Shown here one piece after another: positions 46,132 through 58,159 of a DNA stretch of 64,000 bases. Every line of letters starts with the position of its first letter. Positions within the stretch are counted from its first letter, which is position 1. Below the pieces are notes generated by a model, which saw only the letters and a program-made list of their open reading frames with translations, searched no databases and was not told the origin of the DNA. The position numbers and the translations under genes are program-made. Origin of the DNA: Sipunculus nudus (lineage: Eukaryota > Annelida > Sipuncula > Golfingiida > Sipunculidae); assembly GCA_026874595.1 (NCBI GenBank), contig CM049310.1:50097058-50161057 (forward strand), given 5' to 3'.

Positions 46132-46497
46132 TTAAAGATTTTTTGGTGGAGGTAACCCCTCCATTTTTTAATGCTTTCCTCAACTCCGGTTTTTGACTAT
46201 GTGACAGGGGCTTATATCCAGTTTTTTCCTGGTGTTAATCAGGTTCAGTATATCACCCCTGGGGGCCCTGGGTGTGTGTCATCCCCATTACTAGGTCATA
46301 ACACAGAGGAACCCCTGAAAGGAACACTCGTTTGTGAGTGAAACACGACTGATGGGCATAGTCCCCCGTTGAGCCTACAGAGCTCTCACCCTGGATGGGG
46401 GCGGACCGTGAAAAATCTCACCGCCTTGGCTGGGATTCGAACTCACTTTCCCCCAGCTTTGAGTCCTGCGCTCTACCCTTGAGCCACAGAAGCTGGT
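46128..46497 (-). mobile_element. tRNA-derived SINE, minus strand
   Basis: On the minus strand the head reads TGGCTCAAGGGTAGAGCGCA (A box) and then GTGAGTTCGAATCCCAGCC (B box), the two halves of a tRNA-type pol III promoter. The body has TCGTGTTTCACTCACAAACG, followed by a tail running into a TA microsatellite. The same family is present on the plus strand at 60281. Confidence 0.7.
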
Positions 46498-47419
46498 ATA
46501 ATAATGGATATATGCTGTGTTGGGTCCTTTATGGTAACACTATGAAAATGGAACACTGGCAAAACTGGCTACACACTGATACATTGAAAATCGTAAAAAT
46601 TTAATCTTGCAAAAGTTAAACCACAGTAATACTGTATCCTACTCTAAATATTGAAGTTGTTCTGATCTCCTACCACCAACAAGCCATACACAAATGCACA
46701 GATGCATACACTTTTACTTTTTATCTTATCCTGGTATCAATCTACAGATAATACAAATTTACTTCCTGTTTCTTGTAATATTTACTTCATATGCACATAC
46801 AATATCTTATGTTTAAATATCATTATTATATATGACAAATTGCCAAAACATTTACCACTCACAATTACAGCTATAATGATTACCTACAATCAGCTTATTA
46901 TTTTCAGGATATAACATAAGTTCAGAGGTAAAGTACACTTTTTAAATGATATAATGAGGTAATTAAATCAATTAAATTAAATAATTTTGCAATTTTAAGG
47001 GTATTAAATGCAAGCACATACCAATAATCAAGGTTTTCAGTACTATTATAAGAACATATTGAATTTCAAAGTTAATTATGATATAATGTCATGACAGTAA
47101 ATCTTTTGAGGTTATCTGGGCCAGGGTTATAATGACACTGATTAAGTACTCGCATTCATTTTCACTGGCATCTCACAACAAAAAGTACTCCTATGTCAAT
47201 AAATAATTATATCAATTAAATAATTATAGTATAACAATAATAATAAATTATTAATGAATTATGGGGCTGTATGTCAGTCAAGGTGTAATTGCAGTGAAGA
47301 AGCCATACATTTATTCCATTACAGTTCAACTTTTTTTTAGAGGTTAGGTATAATACAGTGTTACAGACTCCCCCCTACTTCATTTGTTTACAGATAATAA
47401 TATTCACTCAGACTATATA

Positions 47420-48110
47420 TAATATGATGGCATGCTCAGATTATAATCTGTACATTTTAGCAGATTATAATATGTCTGCCTGGATAATCATAACCTGTGT
47501 ATAGAATACTCCACTACCGGTATAAATTAACAGGTGCACATTAATAATTATAATCTGTATACTTTCATTTGAAGCCTAATAATGCTTGCAGTGAATATTG
47601 ATGAATATTTTCAAATGCTAATCTTGTTTCTTAAACCCCCACCTGTAAGTAAATTATAATCTTCATATCTTGTTAGCTATATTCTGTGTATGAATTTATT
47701 ATAAACACCCCCAGCACATTAAAATATGCATGTACAATAAATGTATGTTATTATAATAAATGGATTATAATCTGCATACCTTATTGCAGTATGTGCTGTA
47801 AACATCTTAATAAATTATAATCTGTGCAGCTAGAAGAATTTGATAGTTTATAATATAAATATATTACAGCCTGTGCATCAAGTAGGTTTCAATATGTAGA
47901 CTATGATTATATGTAATCTGTATCTTGAGAAAATTGTAAAAGCTCAGAGGTGCACTCTGAGCAAAATATAACCTATACACTGAGCATATTATAATCCATA
48001 ACTCCTGTAGAATTCATCTGTAAATCCAGAATATGAAAATCTGTAAATACATCAGGTAAATAATCTTTACATCCTAGGAGACTATAATCTGTATAATCTT
48101 AAGTTTAGTG
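47420..48110. repeat. Degenerate array of ATTATAATCTGTATA words
   Basis: The word (A)TTATAATCTG(T/C)A(T/C)A or a close variant occurs about ten or more times (for example 47441, 47546, 47650, 47763, 47815 and 48083). Spacing is irregular at several tens of bases. Confidence 0.45.
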
Positions 48111-48141
48111 ATTAATATACCTTTCTCCTCTGTTAATACAG

Positions 48142-48238
48142 GTAGCACAGACCTTCACAAAAGCCTTCAACATCCCCTCTTACCAGTGTCAATACTCAAG
48201 GAACTGCTTGTATATACAGAGCTGATGTACCAAATAAG
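48142..48238 (+). CDS. Candidate exon of an unidentified plus-strand gene (3 of 5)
   Basis: Behind CTCCTCTGTTAATACAG, the frame with two bases carried in reads STDLHKSLQHPLLPVSILKE then LLVYTELMYQI. Its phase 2 exit at GTCACT fits the next candidate. A second frame gives VAQTFTKAFNIPSYQ and stops within the exon. The first frame is favoured because it links to two further exons. Confidence 0.33.
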
Positions 48239-49210
48239 GTCACTTTTTGTTTATATGTATAACGTTTGTGCCTAAATATCAGTGTAGGACTCCAGTCTGG
48301 ACTTTGATTCGAGTCCCATTTTTTCAGGAACTCAAGACTCGGACTCAAGGGTCCTTAACTCTAGTAATTGAACTCGGAGATGAGGACTTGAGATATAAGG
48401 TTGAGTTCATCTCAGGTCCTAAGGAAAAGACTGTCACTTAAACTGGGACTCCAAGATCGGGGCACACACCATAGAGACTCATATAACTGAACTATTGACA
48501 GAATATTTAAATTTTAGATTTTAGATTTAGGAAAAATCTTTAGATTTTGTTAGATTTAGATTAAAGATGTAGACTTTAATACAGTGGACTTGAACTCAAA
48601 CCTGTGAGACTCAGACATGGCTTGGATTCAGACTTGAACTTTAAATTGGATGGTGTGGACTTTACTACAACACTGCTATTAAAAAAATATATAAATGCAT
48701 GGTCACATCTGTCGTCATAAACACAGAAACCTGTCTGCAAGAGAAATAAACACTTTTTTACATGCATCTTCTCATACGTCAGCATTGATGAAGAGAAATT
48801 TTATCTTACTATCTCATCATGTACATGCAGTGTAGATAATGATATGTAAATCTTTCTCAAATGACTTTTCACTGAGGAACAGTCACCTGTGTAAAAGGTG
48901 TACTGACCCATAGACATCTGCTTTTACATATACATATGTATCACATGTAGAACTGCTAGGAATGGGTATATAGTGAAGTTTGAAAGTACAGGGTCTTGTA
49001 GAGCATGGACAGATGGTTTGCTTTGCCAAAAGTGCTTTTTGAGTCAGTCGTATATGGATTGTATTAGACTATCTATTTATCCTCGTATCTCTGTCTGTAT
49101 GTTCCTTTCATTCTTTCTCCATGTATGTAATTTCAACAGTACTCTACAGTTATTAATAACAGCCCTGAGACAGTGTAGACTTATGTTGTACAGTGTGTGG
49201 TGAGACAGTA

Positions 49211-49237
49211 GGTTATATATATATATATCTATATATA

Positions 49238-49292
<55 letters not shown>

Positions 49293-49304
49293 GTAGGTAT
49301 GTAT
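49211..49304. repeat. TA/TATC/GTAT compound microsatellite
   Basis: A TA run with CTATATAT interruptions passes into GTATGTATGTATGTAGGTAT. Confidence 0.8.
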
Positions 49305-49529
49305 GAAAATATACCAATTGCAGTGATGATATATGGTCAGGAGGTTATAATGCAGACAAATGTTTAGAGTTTGTGTGCAAAAGTTATCTTTTCAAATGGA
49401 CGTTTAATGATCCTTTGGTTTAAAAATAGTACTTAAGTTTGACTGACAGGAGCCCTACTTTCTGTTATGTGTTCAAGCTGATAATACAGTATATTGTATT
49501 TGTTTGATAGGATGAACTATTTTTTACAG

Positions 49530-49576
49530 GATTAGGGATAAACTGCAGACAGGTAGTCAATCAAGGAACAATACAG
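49530..49576 (+). CDS. Candidate exon of an unidentified plus-strand gene (4 of 5)
   Basis: A 47-base exon between TTTTTTACAG and GTGTAT reading IRDKLQTGSQSRNNT, with phases 2 in and 1 out that match its neighbours. An internal GT at 49552 would also leave phase 1. Confidence 0.28.
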
Positions 49577-49998
49577 GTGTATTTGCTTGTACTTATGTCA
49601 CCTGAATGTTTTTTCTGTTATTCTACATAGCTGGCTAGTTTATGCAAGTGTATTTGTCACCTGTATTCGTTCATGTTGACTGTAGAGCCAATGGATCAAG
49701 TTTCAAATAAGCCTTATATAACATTTTTACTGTGGTTTGAAGGTGTTTGCCTTTAATAACAGTTTAAAAGATGGGGATATCAGTCCTTCACTGCACCATT
49801 GAGACAAAAATTACAAGAACTTTGGTGTAGAATATTATTTCACTGAAAATGATTCAAGGTAAAATTGAGTGAAAAAGCCAGTGAATAGTGAAACTCTTTT
49901 AATTACATATACAAATACTACTGTGTAAACAAAAAAAAACTCAACAAACTTTTTAATTAAATTATGTGTACTAAGTATTAGTTTGATAATGACCAATA

Positions 49999-50060
49999 TA
50001 TATATATATAAATATATAAATATATATATACATACATGTGTATATATATATATATATTAA
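49999..50060. repeat. Interrupted TA microsatellite
   Basis: Two TA tracts separated by AAATATATAAAT and CATACATGTG. Confidence 0.7.
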
Positions 50061-50268
50061 ATATATAATACCTGATAAAGGGTGCAGGTTGCTGAGGTTA
50101 CCCTATATAGTCTGGTGGTTCTGTGTGTTTATGTGTGCAGGTGTACATAAAATAATACTTCAGTTGTACAGTCATTACTTAAGTGAATAAATCTGTGATA
50201 AAAATAACACTTGTGTTTTCATGGTCAAAAAAAGTATTTTTCTTTTTTTTTTTTTTTTGCATTTTCAG

Positions 50269-50333
50269 CGCTTCACCAAGGGGAAGTAAAATTCCCTCAA
50301 CCTCTAAACAACAAGGCTCTATACACTAAATGA
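50269..50333 (+). CDS. Candidate last exon of an unidentified plus-strand gene (5 of 5)
   Basis: A long T tract and TTTTCAG precede LHQGEVKFPQPLNNKALYTK and TGA at 50331-50333. ATTAAA hexamers at about 50371 and 50399 could serve as polyadenylation signals. Other frames stay open for 6 and about 19 codons, so the frame choice depends on phase continuity. Confidence 0.28.
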
Positions 50334-50599
50334 GGTGGACAACCCTAATGTTTAAACACTGTATATCTATATTAAATGTGCAAAGCCAAGGTCCTGTGAT
50401 TAAATTGTGATTATCAGTGATTCATTTATAGCTATCTTACCGTGCAATATTTGAAGCATTTAGTATAGTAGAATTGAAAGCTTGCAAAAACATGACTCTT
50501 GTTTCACTATTTCTTATGATAGCTAGTGAAGCTTCCTATTGTAAAATAGTCTGAAGAAGTGGGTGGTAGAGTTGGTAGTTAATAGGGCCTCGCCTCAAT

Positions 50600-51425
50600 A
50601 GAAGCGGATGCCTTATAGTAATCACCCTGTCCCTATGTCTGTCTGTCAATAAATTCATTTCCATAAGATAACTCCACTTTGGATTCACATATGGATTTCA
50701 AACTTAATATAAGAATGCACAGCCCACCCATTAAGCAAGAACCCTATTGATATTTGGGTATTGAGGTGAAATATCAAGGTGTCAGGACTCAAATTTTTAA
50801 AAACTTTATTGATGCATTTTCAGCCAATCTTTTCATGCCAGTCTTTCCAACTTACACATATATGACACCTGCCAACAGGGAAACATTTCTATCAACCTTG
50901 GGATCACAAGTTCAAAGGTTAAATGCCATAGGAGCAGTCTGTGCACATATTCATTTCAAGATGATAACATATGGATTTCAAACTTTACTTTTATATAGCC
51001 CAACACCAAAACAACCTTCCTCATTTAGGGACACGAGGTCAGAGGTCACAGTCCCCACATCTTTAAAAAGATTGTTGATGCATTTTAAGCAAAACCTTTC
51101 AAACCAGATCTTAAACATACAGCTCGCCTACCAATAGGCAAATATCCCTTTCCCTATTGGGGTCACAAGGTCAAAGGTCAAGGTCACAGAGGTCATCTGT
51201 ACATGCATTGAGTTCCAAAACCTTTCATAACTCTAGTTTGGATTCACATATAGATTTCAAACTTAATATATATATGGCCCACCAAAAAAGCAAGAACCCT
51301 AATGATTTTGTGGTTGTGAGGCCAGATGTCAAGGTCTCAGGACTTATATTTCTAAAAATGTGCGAATGCCTTTTAAGCCAAACTTTTCTTGCCAGTCTTT
51401 CCATCTTGCTTCAGTGTTAAAATAC
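50600..51425 (-). repeat. Diverged relative of the TGACCTTTGACCT array, inverted
   Basis: On the minus strand the words CTGTGACCTTGACCTTTGAC (reverse complement of about 51167-51188) and TGACCTCTGACCTC recur. TTTGGATTCACATATGGATT (variants near 50680, 50972 and 51238) marks units of roughly 250-290 bases. Open frames at 50754-51137 and 51157-51420 fall inside this repeat and have no protein signature. Confidence 0.45.
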
Positions 51426-52650
51426 TGTTTTGGGTCAGTTTCCTCTGTCTCTGCATATGTAATCAGGTCTATAACTATATTTTTCCAAGCATCACTCAGC
51501 CCACACGAAAAAGTCTTTGCGCCTTCAGTGGGGCCCTTCCTGACCTGTCAGTATTCATCTAGTTTCATAATCGATCCTTGTTTTAAGCAAATGAAGTTAT
51601 TGTCGATTAGTAATCATTAATTAACCTGGAGAATTTTTTGGAGCTTTTTACCAATATACCATTCATATTTTACTTTCTTAATATTGCCTAAAACTTGATG
51701 CTAATTATCCTTTTATTCTCAATCCCCCCCCCCCCCCCCCCGAGGTTTAGTACAACTTTCATTCTAATTTTCATCTGGCAACTTAACTGAAAGAAGAAAG
51801 ACTGTCTACACAACTCAATTATTGCCCATCACTAATCTAAAGCCAACAAAAATAGCCGTAGGCACCACTTGTAAGAAATTTCAATAGGGCTGAATATCAG
51901 AAATGCAAGTCTTAATTAAGTAATCATGTAAGCCAAGTAATTTGCCTGGATGTTATCTATATATAAATACAGTAGCTCCAATAATGCAATTGGGTATAGC
52001 AGTTAATGCACTAGAGGGCACAACATACTTTTCACATCTTACACTGTTACTGGTTTGTTCTTGTTATCAATTAACTCCACAGTGTAAGTGATCACATTGA
52101 TCTTATCAATTAACAACACTGACAGCGATTGCACTGATATTAGGGTCACCTGGATGACTAAAGGTGTTTAGTTTTTGACCACTACTGCATGGGGCCAACT
52201 ACAGTTCACACACCATTGTTCATAGACCTACTAAACTCTACAAAGTACCTCACAGAAGCTGGTATCAATACCCCTGTGAGTTGAAAGGTTTCTCCTTCAG
52301 TATATTTATGTTCATTTGAAACCCCAATAAAATGACCAAGGACATGATATGACAAATGAAACTCACTGTGTGTCACCCTCTGTTTTGTCCCACTGTGTGT
52401 GCCATTAAATGAAAATATGTAATTAAGGCAATACACAGCTTTTTGTATCTTTGAGTGTAAGGTGGGGGTGTTTTGGGGTGGGGGGGGAGTACTAGTCCTT
52501 GCATTATTATTCGAGTCATTTACATTGAATTAGGCTCTATGCACAAAACAAGTAAAGGCTCTGTGCCATTAAACTTACCCCACCCCCCCAATTCTCTCTC
52601 TTTCTCTCTCTATATATATATATTGACATAAAAATACATGTACAAAGAAG
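51426..52650. other. Intergenic sequence
   Basis: Contains a poly-C run at 51726-51741, a G-rich stretch near 52460-52485 and a TA run near 52612-52622. No gene seen on either strand. Confidence 0.35.
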
Positions 52651-52654
52651 TCAA

Positions 52655-54765
52655 TTTATTGTGAAAAAAAAAAATACTTCGTTTGAAAAGACATGGTTAA
52701 CTGACTAGATACAATTTTCACAAGGTTTCTTTGGAATCCTTCTGCAGAGGGCTATGCACAAGGAGCTTATAGGTCACTTAACCTACTTAACCAGTTAGAG
52801 GTTTATCTGTCAAAAGAACAGTCCAAGCCTAAGCCAAGCCTGGACCTTGAGGTTATAAATAACTACATTTTGGCTCCTCTTCAACTTTGTGGAATTTTTT
52901 CCATAGAATCCATTTTGGAATTACAATGGACACTCTGTCAGCAAGGAAAAGTACAGACCAAAGTCTAGCCATAAATAGATATTTTTATTTTACAGCATTC
53001 TAAAAGAACAAAAAGAAATCAAAGTACTAAATTTACAAGCACAAAATGTTATTAAAAGAATATTATGAACATCACACATACTTATTCATTTTTTTTTCTC
53101 AAAACTTTGGTAATGCTGAAAATGTTTACATCTATATATGCAAATTTTCTTCATAATTAAATAAATTACAACTTATTTATAGCCATAAACTAACAGCAAA
53201 ATGTGAAAATATTTTCCTAAAATTTTACAGATTACTGTTAAAAAGTAGAAAGTTTGGTCTGAATATTTTGTTGTGAATTTCTATTAAAACCTCAATTCAT
53301 TTAAATTCAGCAGAGGTAAAATGTAAACATACAAAACCAGAACTGCACTGACAGTACACAGTCTGTCTTATTTTTTAATGAGAAATAACCTACTGCTTCT
53401 TTATTTTCAGTAAATATAGCATAGGTTCATAATTAAAATCATACAATATTTAAATCTGGAAGATGTACACTCAATTAGTACCATTCAAGAAATTATATAT
53501 ATTTGTGATAAACCTGACCTAAGCCATCCACAAAATTTAAATGTATGTTTGAAAAGAAATATAACTGGGTGAATTGCAGAATTGAAATCAGTTGATATAT
53601 TCAATAATAATATATTCTCAATTAATATGTTCAATCTTCATCACATAACCTCGGTTACTATATCCAGTATTCACACATACTTAAAAACAATGACAACCCC
53701 AACAAACACTCCTATAACAGACCTAGTATATATGATGTATACTGGTATATTTTTTATGTGAAGTCTCTCTAAGACTCTCACCACTCAGACAGTAACATTG
53801 GAAGATTTAAGGATGAATCAGCACAAGATGTATGCTATTTTTCTTAAACAAGAAAACATGATGAAATTGCATTTAGGACTTAAACATATTACATAATATA
53901 ATCAATTACTGCCTTCGAAATGTGAAAGGATTACAGATTTCTCTCTTGTTGACAAAGAGTAGGGTAAACTCTAGAGCGATTTTGGTTACCAGTAAATGAT
54001 CTCAGCAGAACCTCAAAGGTCCTTCTCAAACTACTTTAAACATCATGACTTCCAGGTTATTCATCTTGTCCTATGGTAATAATTTACTAAATCCAGCTTC
54101 TTAAAATTATATCTATCTTTCCATATGGGTTATTTCACCATCTTGACTTTAAAAGTTTATTGACTATATTCACATCCCATTTAACCTCATAAGCTTATGT
54201 TAAATCTTTTCTTAAATATACATATATTACATCTACTACATTTATGTGTGACAAAATATATTCAGTAACAAGCATAAACCAGATTTCACAGGTCAGTCTT
54301 AATCAACAATAAAGCCTTGTTCACACTACATGTTTTCACGGAATGTGGCATCAAATACCATTTTATTGCCTCCATACTCACATTCTATTCACACTACACC
54401 AGTATCAATTCATGGTTTTATACCCATCAGTGAAAACACACAAATTCATTTATATGGTATTCACACCAAAGCAGAATGAACATGCATTAAAAGAGTGCAT
54501 ATCAAATACTGTTTACACAATGCATACACAATAGAACAAATATTTCGGCACGTGCTATAACTGCAAAAATTAACATATAATGAGCATATAATGAGAAGTG
54601 AATGGAATAACTAATAACAAATATGGTACTGAAAATGTTTTTTTTTCTGACACAGTATGAACACAAAGCGTATGGAATAAAGTATGTTGAATTTGGTATA
54701 ATAGCGGTAAAGTTATTTGACACTGTTTTAGTGTAAAAAAAGCTTAAGAAGGAGGGCTGCAGAGG
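52655..54765 (-). other. Probable 3' UTR of the BTB-ZnF gene
   Basis: About 2.1 kb of AT-rich sequence after the stop codon with no coding signal on either strand. On the minus strand an AATAAA hexamer occurs at 52655-52660, with TA repeats beyond it. That is a plausible polyadenylation signal, though other AATAAA hexamers may be used. The extent is inferred. Confidence 0.35.
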
Positions 54766-56100
54766 TTACAGAAGAAGTAGATGGGAGGCCATCTCTCCCG
54801 GGCGCATCTTACAGCTATCTTTTTTATGTTTATTCATACTGCCTCCTTGTGTAAACCTCTGTCCACACCAGTCACAGACATAAGGTTTAACACTGCTGTG
54901 TACAACCATATGTCTCTCCAACTTATAGCGAGTGTCAAAGGCAAAATCACACTTGGTACATTTGAAAAGTTTTGGTGTGGGGCCGTCGTGCCTTTTGCGG
55001 TGGTCAATCAAACTCTTGTACCAATGGAACGATTTGCCACAAATGTCACATTGAAATATTTTGTCAGAAGTGTGGCGACCTAGAATATGGCGATCCATGT
55101 TACCCTTCTGTGCAAACTTTTTGCCACAGTGTGAGCACTGGAACTTTTTATCTGTCTCTGGTTTATGAATCTCCATGTGTAATTTTAAGGTGGAAGGTAT
55201 GGCAAAGCCTTTTCCGCATATTGAACACAAGTATGGTTTTTCATTGGTGTGGGTTCGCACATGGTAGTTATACTGGGTTTTAAAATGGTAACTTTTGTCA
55301 CAGTGTTCACATTTGTACTCTTTCCCCATTGCGTGAACTGTTTTCTGGTGTTTTAATAAATGATGTTTGCGTGGGAATTCTGTGTTGCAAATAGTGCAGA
55401 CATGAACTGGCGGTTTCCCAGGGGACACAAATTTAGTCTTTCGTACACGACGGCCTGGCCCAGGCTCAATCATACCCATATCGTGTATCATCTCACTGAT
55501 ATTCTCCGCTGATGCTTCATGATCTCTGTTTGTAACACTCTTCCACTTCTCTGATGATGACGTACCAGATACGTCATTTTTGGTCAGGCTCTCTCCAGCT
55601 TCCTCGGCCTTCAAAATGTTTGATGTTTCACTCTTATTTTTCTTACGTTTACTTGGTGAATTGCTCTCTGTGTTCAACATGACATTGCTTGGCATTGTGC
55701 TTCCTGGACTGATTCCCGCGTCAGCTTTGGTTTTTTTGAGCAGGGTTTGGAAAACCTTTTCTGCATTTGGAACCATTAGCACCTTAGCTGCTTGCAGATA
55801 CTCACGATAGTCTGCTTGATTTCCACTTACATCTTGGCCGTACACATAGCGTATTAGTCCCTGCAGTCCATTTGGACTCACATCCTCAAAGAAGTAGTGG
55901 TCTTCTAATTTGTTCTGAACCATCTTGGCCATCAGGAATTTGCTGGCACAGGATAAAATTAAACGATGGACTGAGAAGTACTTTGTTGTCCCATCTTCAT
56001 TCTCTGCCCCTATTCTGAGGTCACACAGGACTTGTCTCTCCTGGAGACAGCTTGCCAAATCCCAGAAAGTAGTGGTCCATGGACTTTCCTCAAGCTCCAT
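54766..56100 (-). CDS. BTB/POZ and C2H2 zinc-finger transcription factor (ZBTB-like)
   Basis: A 444-residue protein encoded by one uninterrupted exon. Residues about 16-124 form a BTB/POZ dimerisation domain (LCDLRIG, FSVHRLILSCASKFL, LIRYVYG, LQAAKVLMV). A Ser/Glu-rich linker holds the basic patch SKRKKNK at 150-156. Seven zinc fingers follow at 235-256, 264-284, 292-312, 322-343, 351-371, 381-401 and 409-430. The first six are C2H2 and the last ends in Cys (C2HC). Linkers such as TNEKPY are of the Krueppel type. BTB-zinc-finger proteins are nuclear regulators that usually recruit co-repressors. I chose the ATG at 56098-56100 because a splice acceptor lies eight bases upstream of it, so the longer in-frame extension would run through an intron. 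The fingers do not let me name an orthologue. Confidence 0.92.
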   Translation of the reverse strand: MELEESPWTTTFWDLASCLQERQVLCDLRIGAENEDGTTKYFSVHRLILSCASKFLMAKMVQNKLEDHYFFEDVSPNGLQGLIRYVYGQDVSGNQADYREYLQAAKVLMVPNAEKVFQTLLKKTKADAGISPGSTMPSNVMLNTESNSPSKRKKNKSETSNILKAEEAGESLTKNDVSGTSSSEKWKSVTNRDHEASAENISEMIHDMGMIEPGPGRRVRKTKFVSPGKPPVHVCTICNTEFPRKHHLLKHQKTVHAMGKEYKCEHCDKSYHFKTQYNYHVRTHTNEKPYLCSICGKGFAIPSTLKLHMEIHKPETDKKFQCSHCGKKFAQKGNMDRHILGRHTSDKIFQCDICGKSFHWYKSLIDHRKRHDGPTPKLFKCTKCDFAFDTRYKLERHMVVHSSVKPYVCDWCGQRFTQGGSMNKHKKDSCKMRPGEMASHLLLL

Positions 56101-56108
56101 GATGAACT
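56101..56108 (-). promoter_or_regulatory. 5' UTR remnant and splice acceptor of the BTB-ZnF exon
   Basis: On the minus strand a pyrimidine tract ending TTTTTACAG lies directly before this eight-base leader and the ATG. The transcript therefore starts in one or more non-coding exons further right. A candidate donor (minus strand, GTAAAT) lies near 58160. Confidence 0.6.
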
Positions 56109-56241
56109 CTGTAAAAATTAAAAACCGACCCACTGAATTCTCTCATTTCATGGTTTTTCAATTCATGTTTATATCGTTATTGATTCTTTTTTAAGGAAAT
56201 ATTCAATCTGATACTGCCAGATAACACAGACCATGTATATT

Positions 56242-56413
56242 CAGTGGAACCTCTGAATGATGGACACTGCCCAGACCTGACATTTGCCTCCAATGAGAGG
56301 TGCCCTATAGTAGGGAGGTAATAGATTTAGGACCTTCATTCAAGGGACTGCACGTAAGTGGACGTAAATAGGTGACCTTTGTACAGAGGTGCCCGTGAGG
56401 AGAGGTTCAACTG
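56242..56413. mobile_element. 172-bp MITE, second copy of the CAGTGGAACCTC family
   Basis: CAGTGGAACCTCTGAATGAT on the left and GAGAGGTTCAACTG|TA on the right, with inner words (GGGAGGT, AAGGGACTGC, GAGGTGCCCGT) shared with 39037-39208. It lies in the 5' UTR intron of the BTB-ZnF gene. Confidence 0.65.
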
Positions 56414-56419
56414 TACCTT

Positions 56420-57430
56420 GTGTGTACTTTTATATACATGAAAAAGTAATATGATAATTTAAAATTTATATGTAGATTTATACTTAATGCACATATCCAA
56501 AAGCAGGAAATGGGACAGCTAGTTCATGAAAGAAATATATTTAAGATGCATAACTAAAATACTAATAATCATTAGCCCATGATGTGTAGAACAGAGATCC
56601 TTCCTGCTTGTTATTTTGATTCCTGGTGTAGTCTCTTTATAATAGACATAATACTTTAGAGTTTGAAAAGAGAAAAGACTCAAAAGAGCAAGATAAAAAG
56701 ATGGTATTTAGTTTACACATTTTTTTATACACACAAAAATAAATAATAACTTGAGGAAGTTTACCTTTCTTCAAACTGAATTTTATATACAATAACTCTA
56801 TTAATATATAATGGGGCCTGACATTGTTCTTATGAAAAGTATGTCACACATACACAGGCTGTCATGACCTCGGCCAAAAACTAATGCCGTACGCCCGTAG
56901 TGGGGTGGGGGGGGGGGGTGGAGTTAAGGTGGAAACTGAAATGAACAGTGCTGTTTACTAAAAGATCTATGTGTACTTCATATGGCATACCCTGTTAACA
57001 TGCAACGTATTTACATAAGATTAAGGAAACATCATATTACAATGTAGGTGGCAGTATCCTGATGACGATGTCATCACATAAACACGGGTGAGTTCCTGTC
57101 TCCAGCAGTGGGCAGGGCAGGAGTGCTGAGATGAGCTGGTCACGTCCGGGATGTCGGTGTAGCGAAAAAATACTCCCGTGAAATTTTAACCTTGGAATAT
57201 TTATCTTTTTATTAGTCCCGAGATTCTCTCCCATGTTCTGTACCACTAATATTGATTGTGTTGTTAATTGTTCAGGCTAAAGATAAAATATGGGACCGTT
57301 TTCTGATAATTATGATAATCATGGCTTCAAACTGGGGAAAATCATGAACAGGTCTAATTAAAACTATGGTATTATTTTAACTTAAATTGCGCCAAAAGTA
57401 CTAGTAGTTGTTCCCGATATATATACATAC

Positions 57431-57503
<73 letters not shown>

Positions 57504-58155
57504 ATATACGGGCCAAATGATATATATGGTTTAATATTTTACTATAAATTTATTTATTTCCAACTTCTATGTAATTCGATAATAATCTTGTACTGTCATA
57601 AATCTTTCATTTTCCTGAGAACTTAATTATTGAAAACGAGTTTATAATGATTTGCAAACTTTTTTTTACAAATAACTGTAAATAAATTATTTAATTTATG
57701 AGCAAATATATTTACATATCCATAAAAATTAATACAAAAATAGTCATGCATTTATAATTTCATATTATTCATCTATGAAACAAAAATTTGGTTTAGGACA
57801 CATGTATTCTTAAATGGCCAATCCATTTAAGAAAATTTAATCTCGTATTAAAGACTAATTAGTTTGGTGATTTTATATTCGACAAAGGTTTTTATGGTTT
57901 TTACACAAAATAAAAATCAGCCTAGTAGATTTTCATGAAAGCCGAACAGATTTGTGTTTTCTGCCATGCGGCAATATCACCCCACATTTGTTTTGGGTCG
58001 TTGTGAAGCTCTGTGATTCGCTGATGACTGGTCACATGCGCCCACATAGCAGCGTGAATCATATAGCAGTGCTTGTCAGGTCCACTGAGTTGTTACAGGC
58101 CTGATAAAGCTGACTTTAATATACGACAGGTCCTTGTAGAGTCTAAAACATAAAA
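56420..58155. other. Likely 5' intron of the BTB-ZnF gene
   Basis: AT-rich apart from 57030-57240, which has more CG dinucleotides. It contains a poly-G run near 56908-56919 and a TA microsatellite at about 57419-57499. No coding signal. Confidence 0.35.
57436..57499. repeat. TA microsatellite
   Basis: More than 30 TA units preceded by TATACATACATATACA. Confidence 0.85.
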
Positions 58156-58159
58156 TTTA

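Noticed and set aside
46381-46497. A functional tRNA gene on the minus strand
   Set aside because: A and B boxes are present, but the acceptor and anticodon arms do not pair well and the sequence continues into a SINE body with a simple-repeat tail.
50754-51420. Two adjoining open frames of 127 and 87 codons
   Set aside because: They lie in the diverged TGACCT repeat relative. The translation reflects repeat words rather than a protein family.
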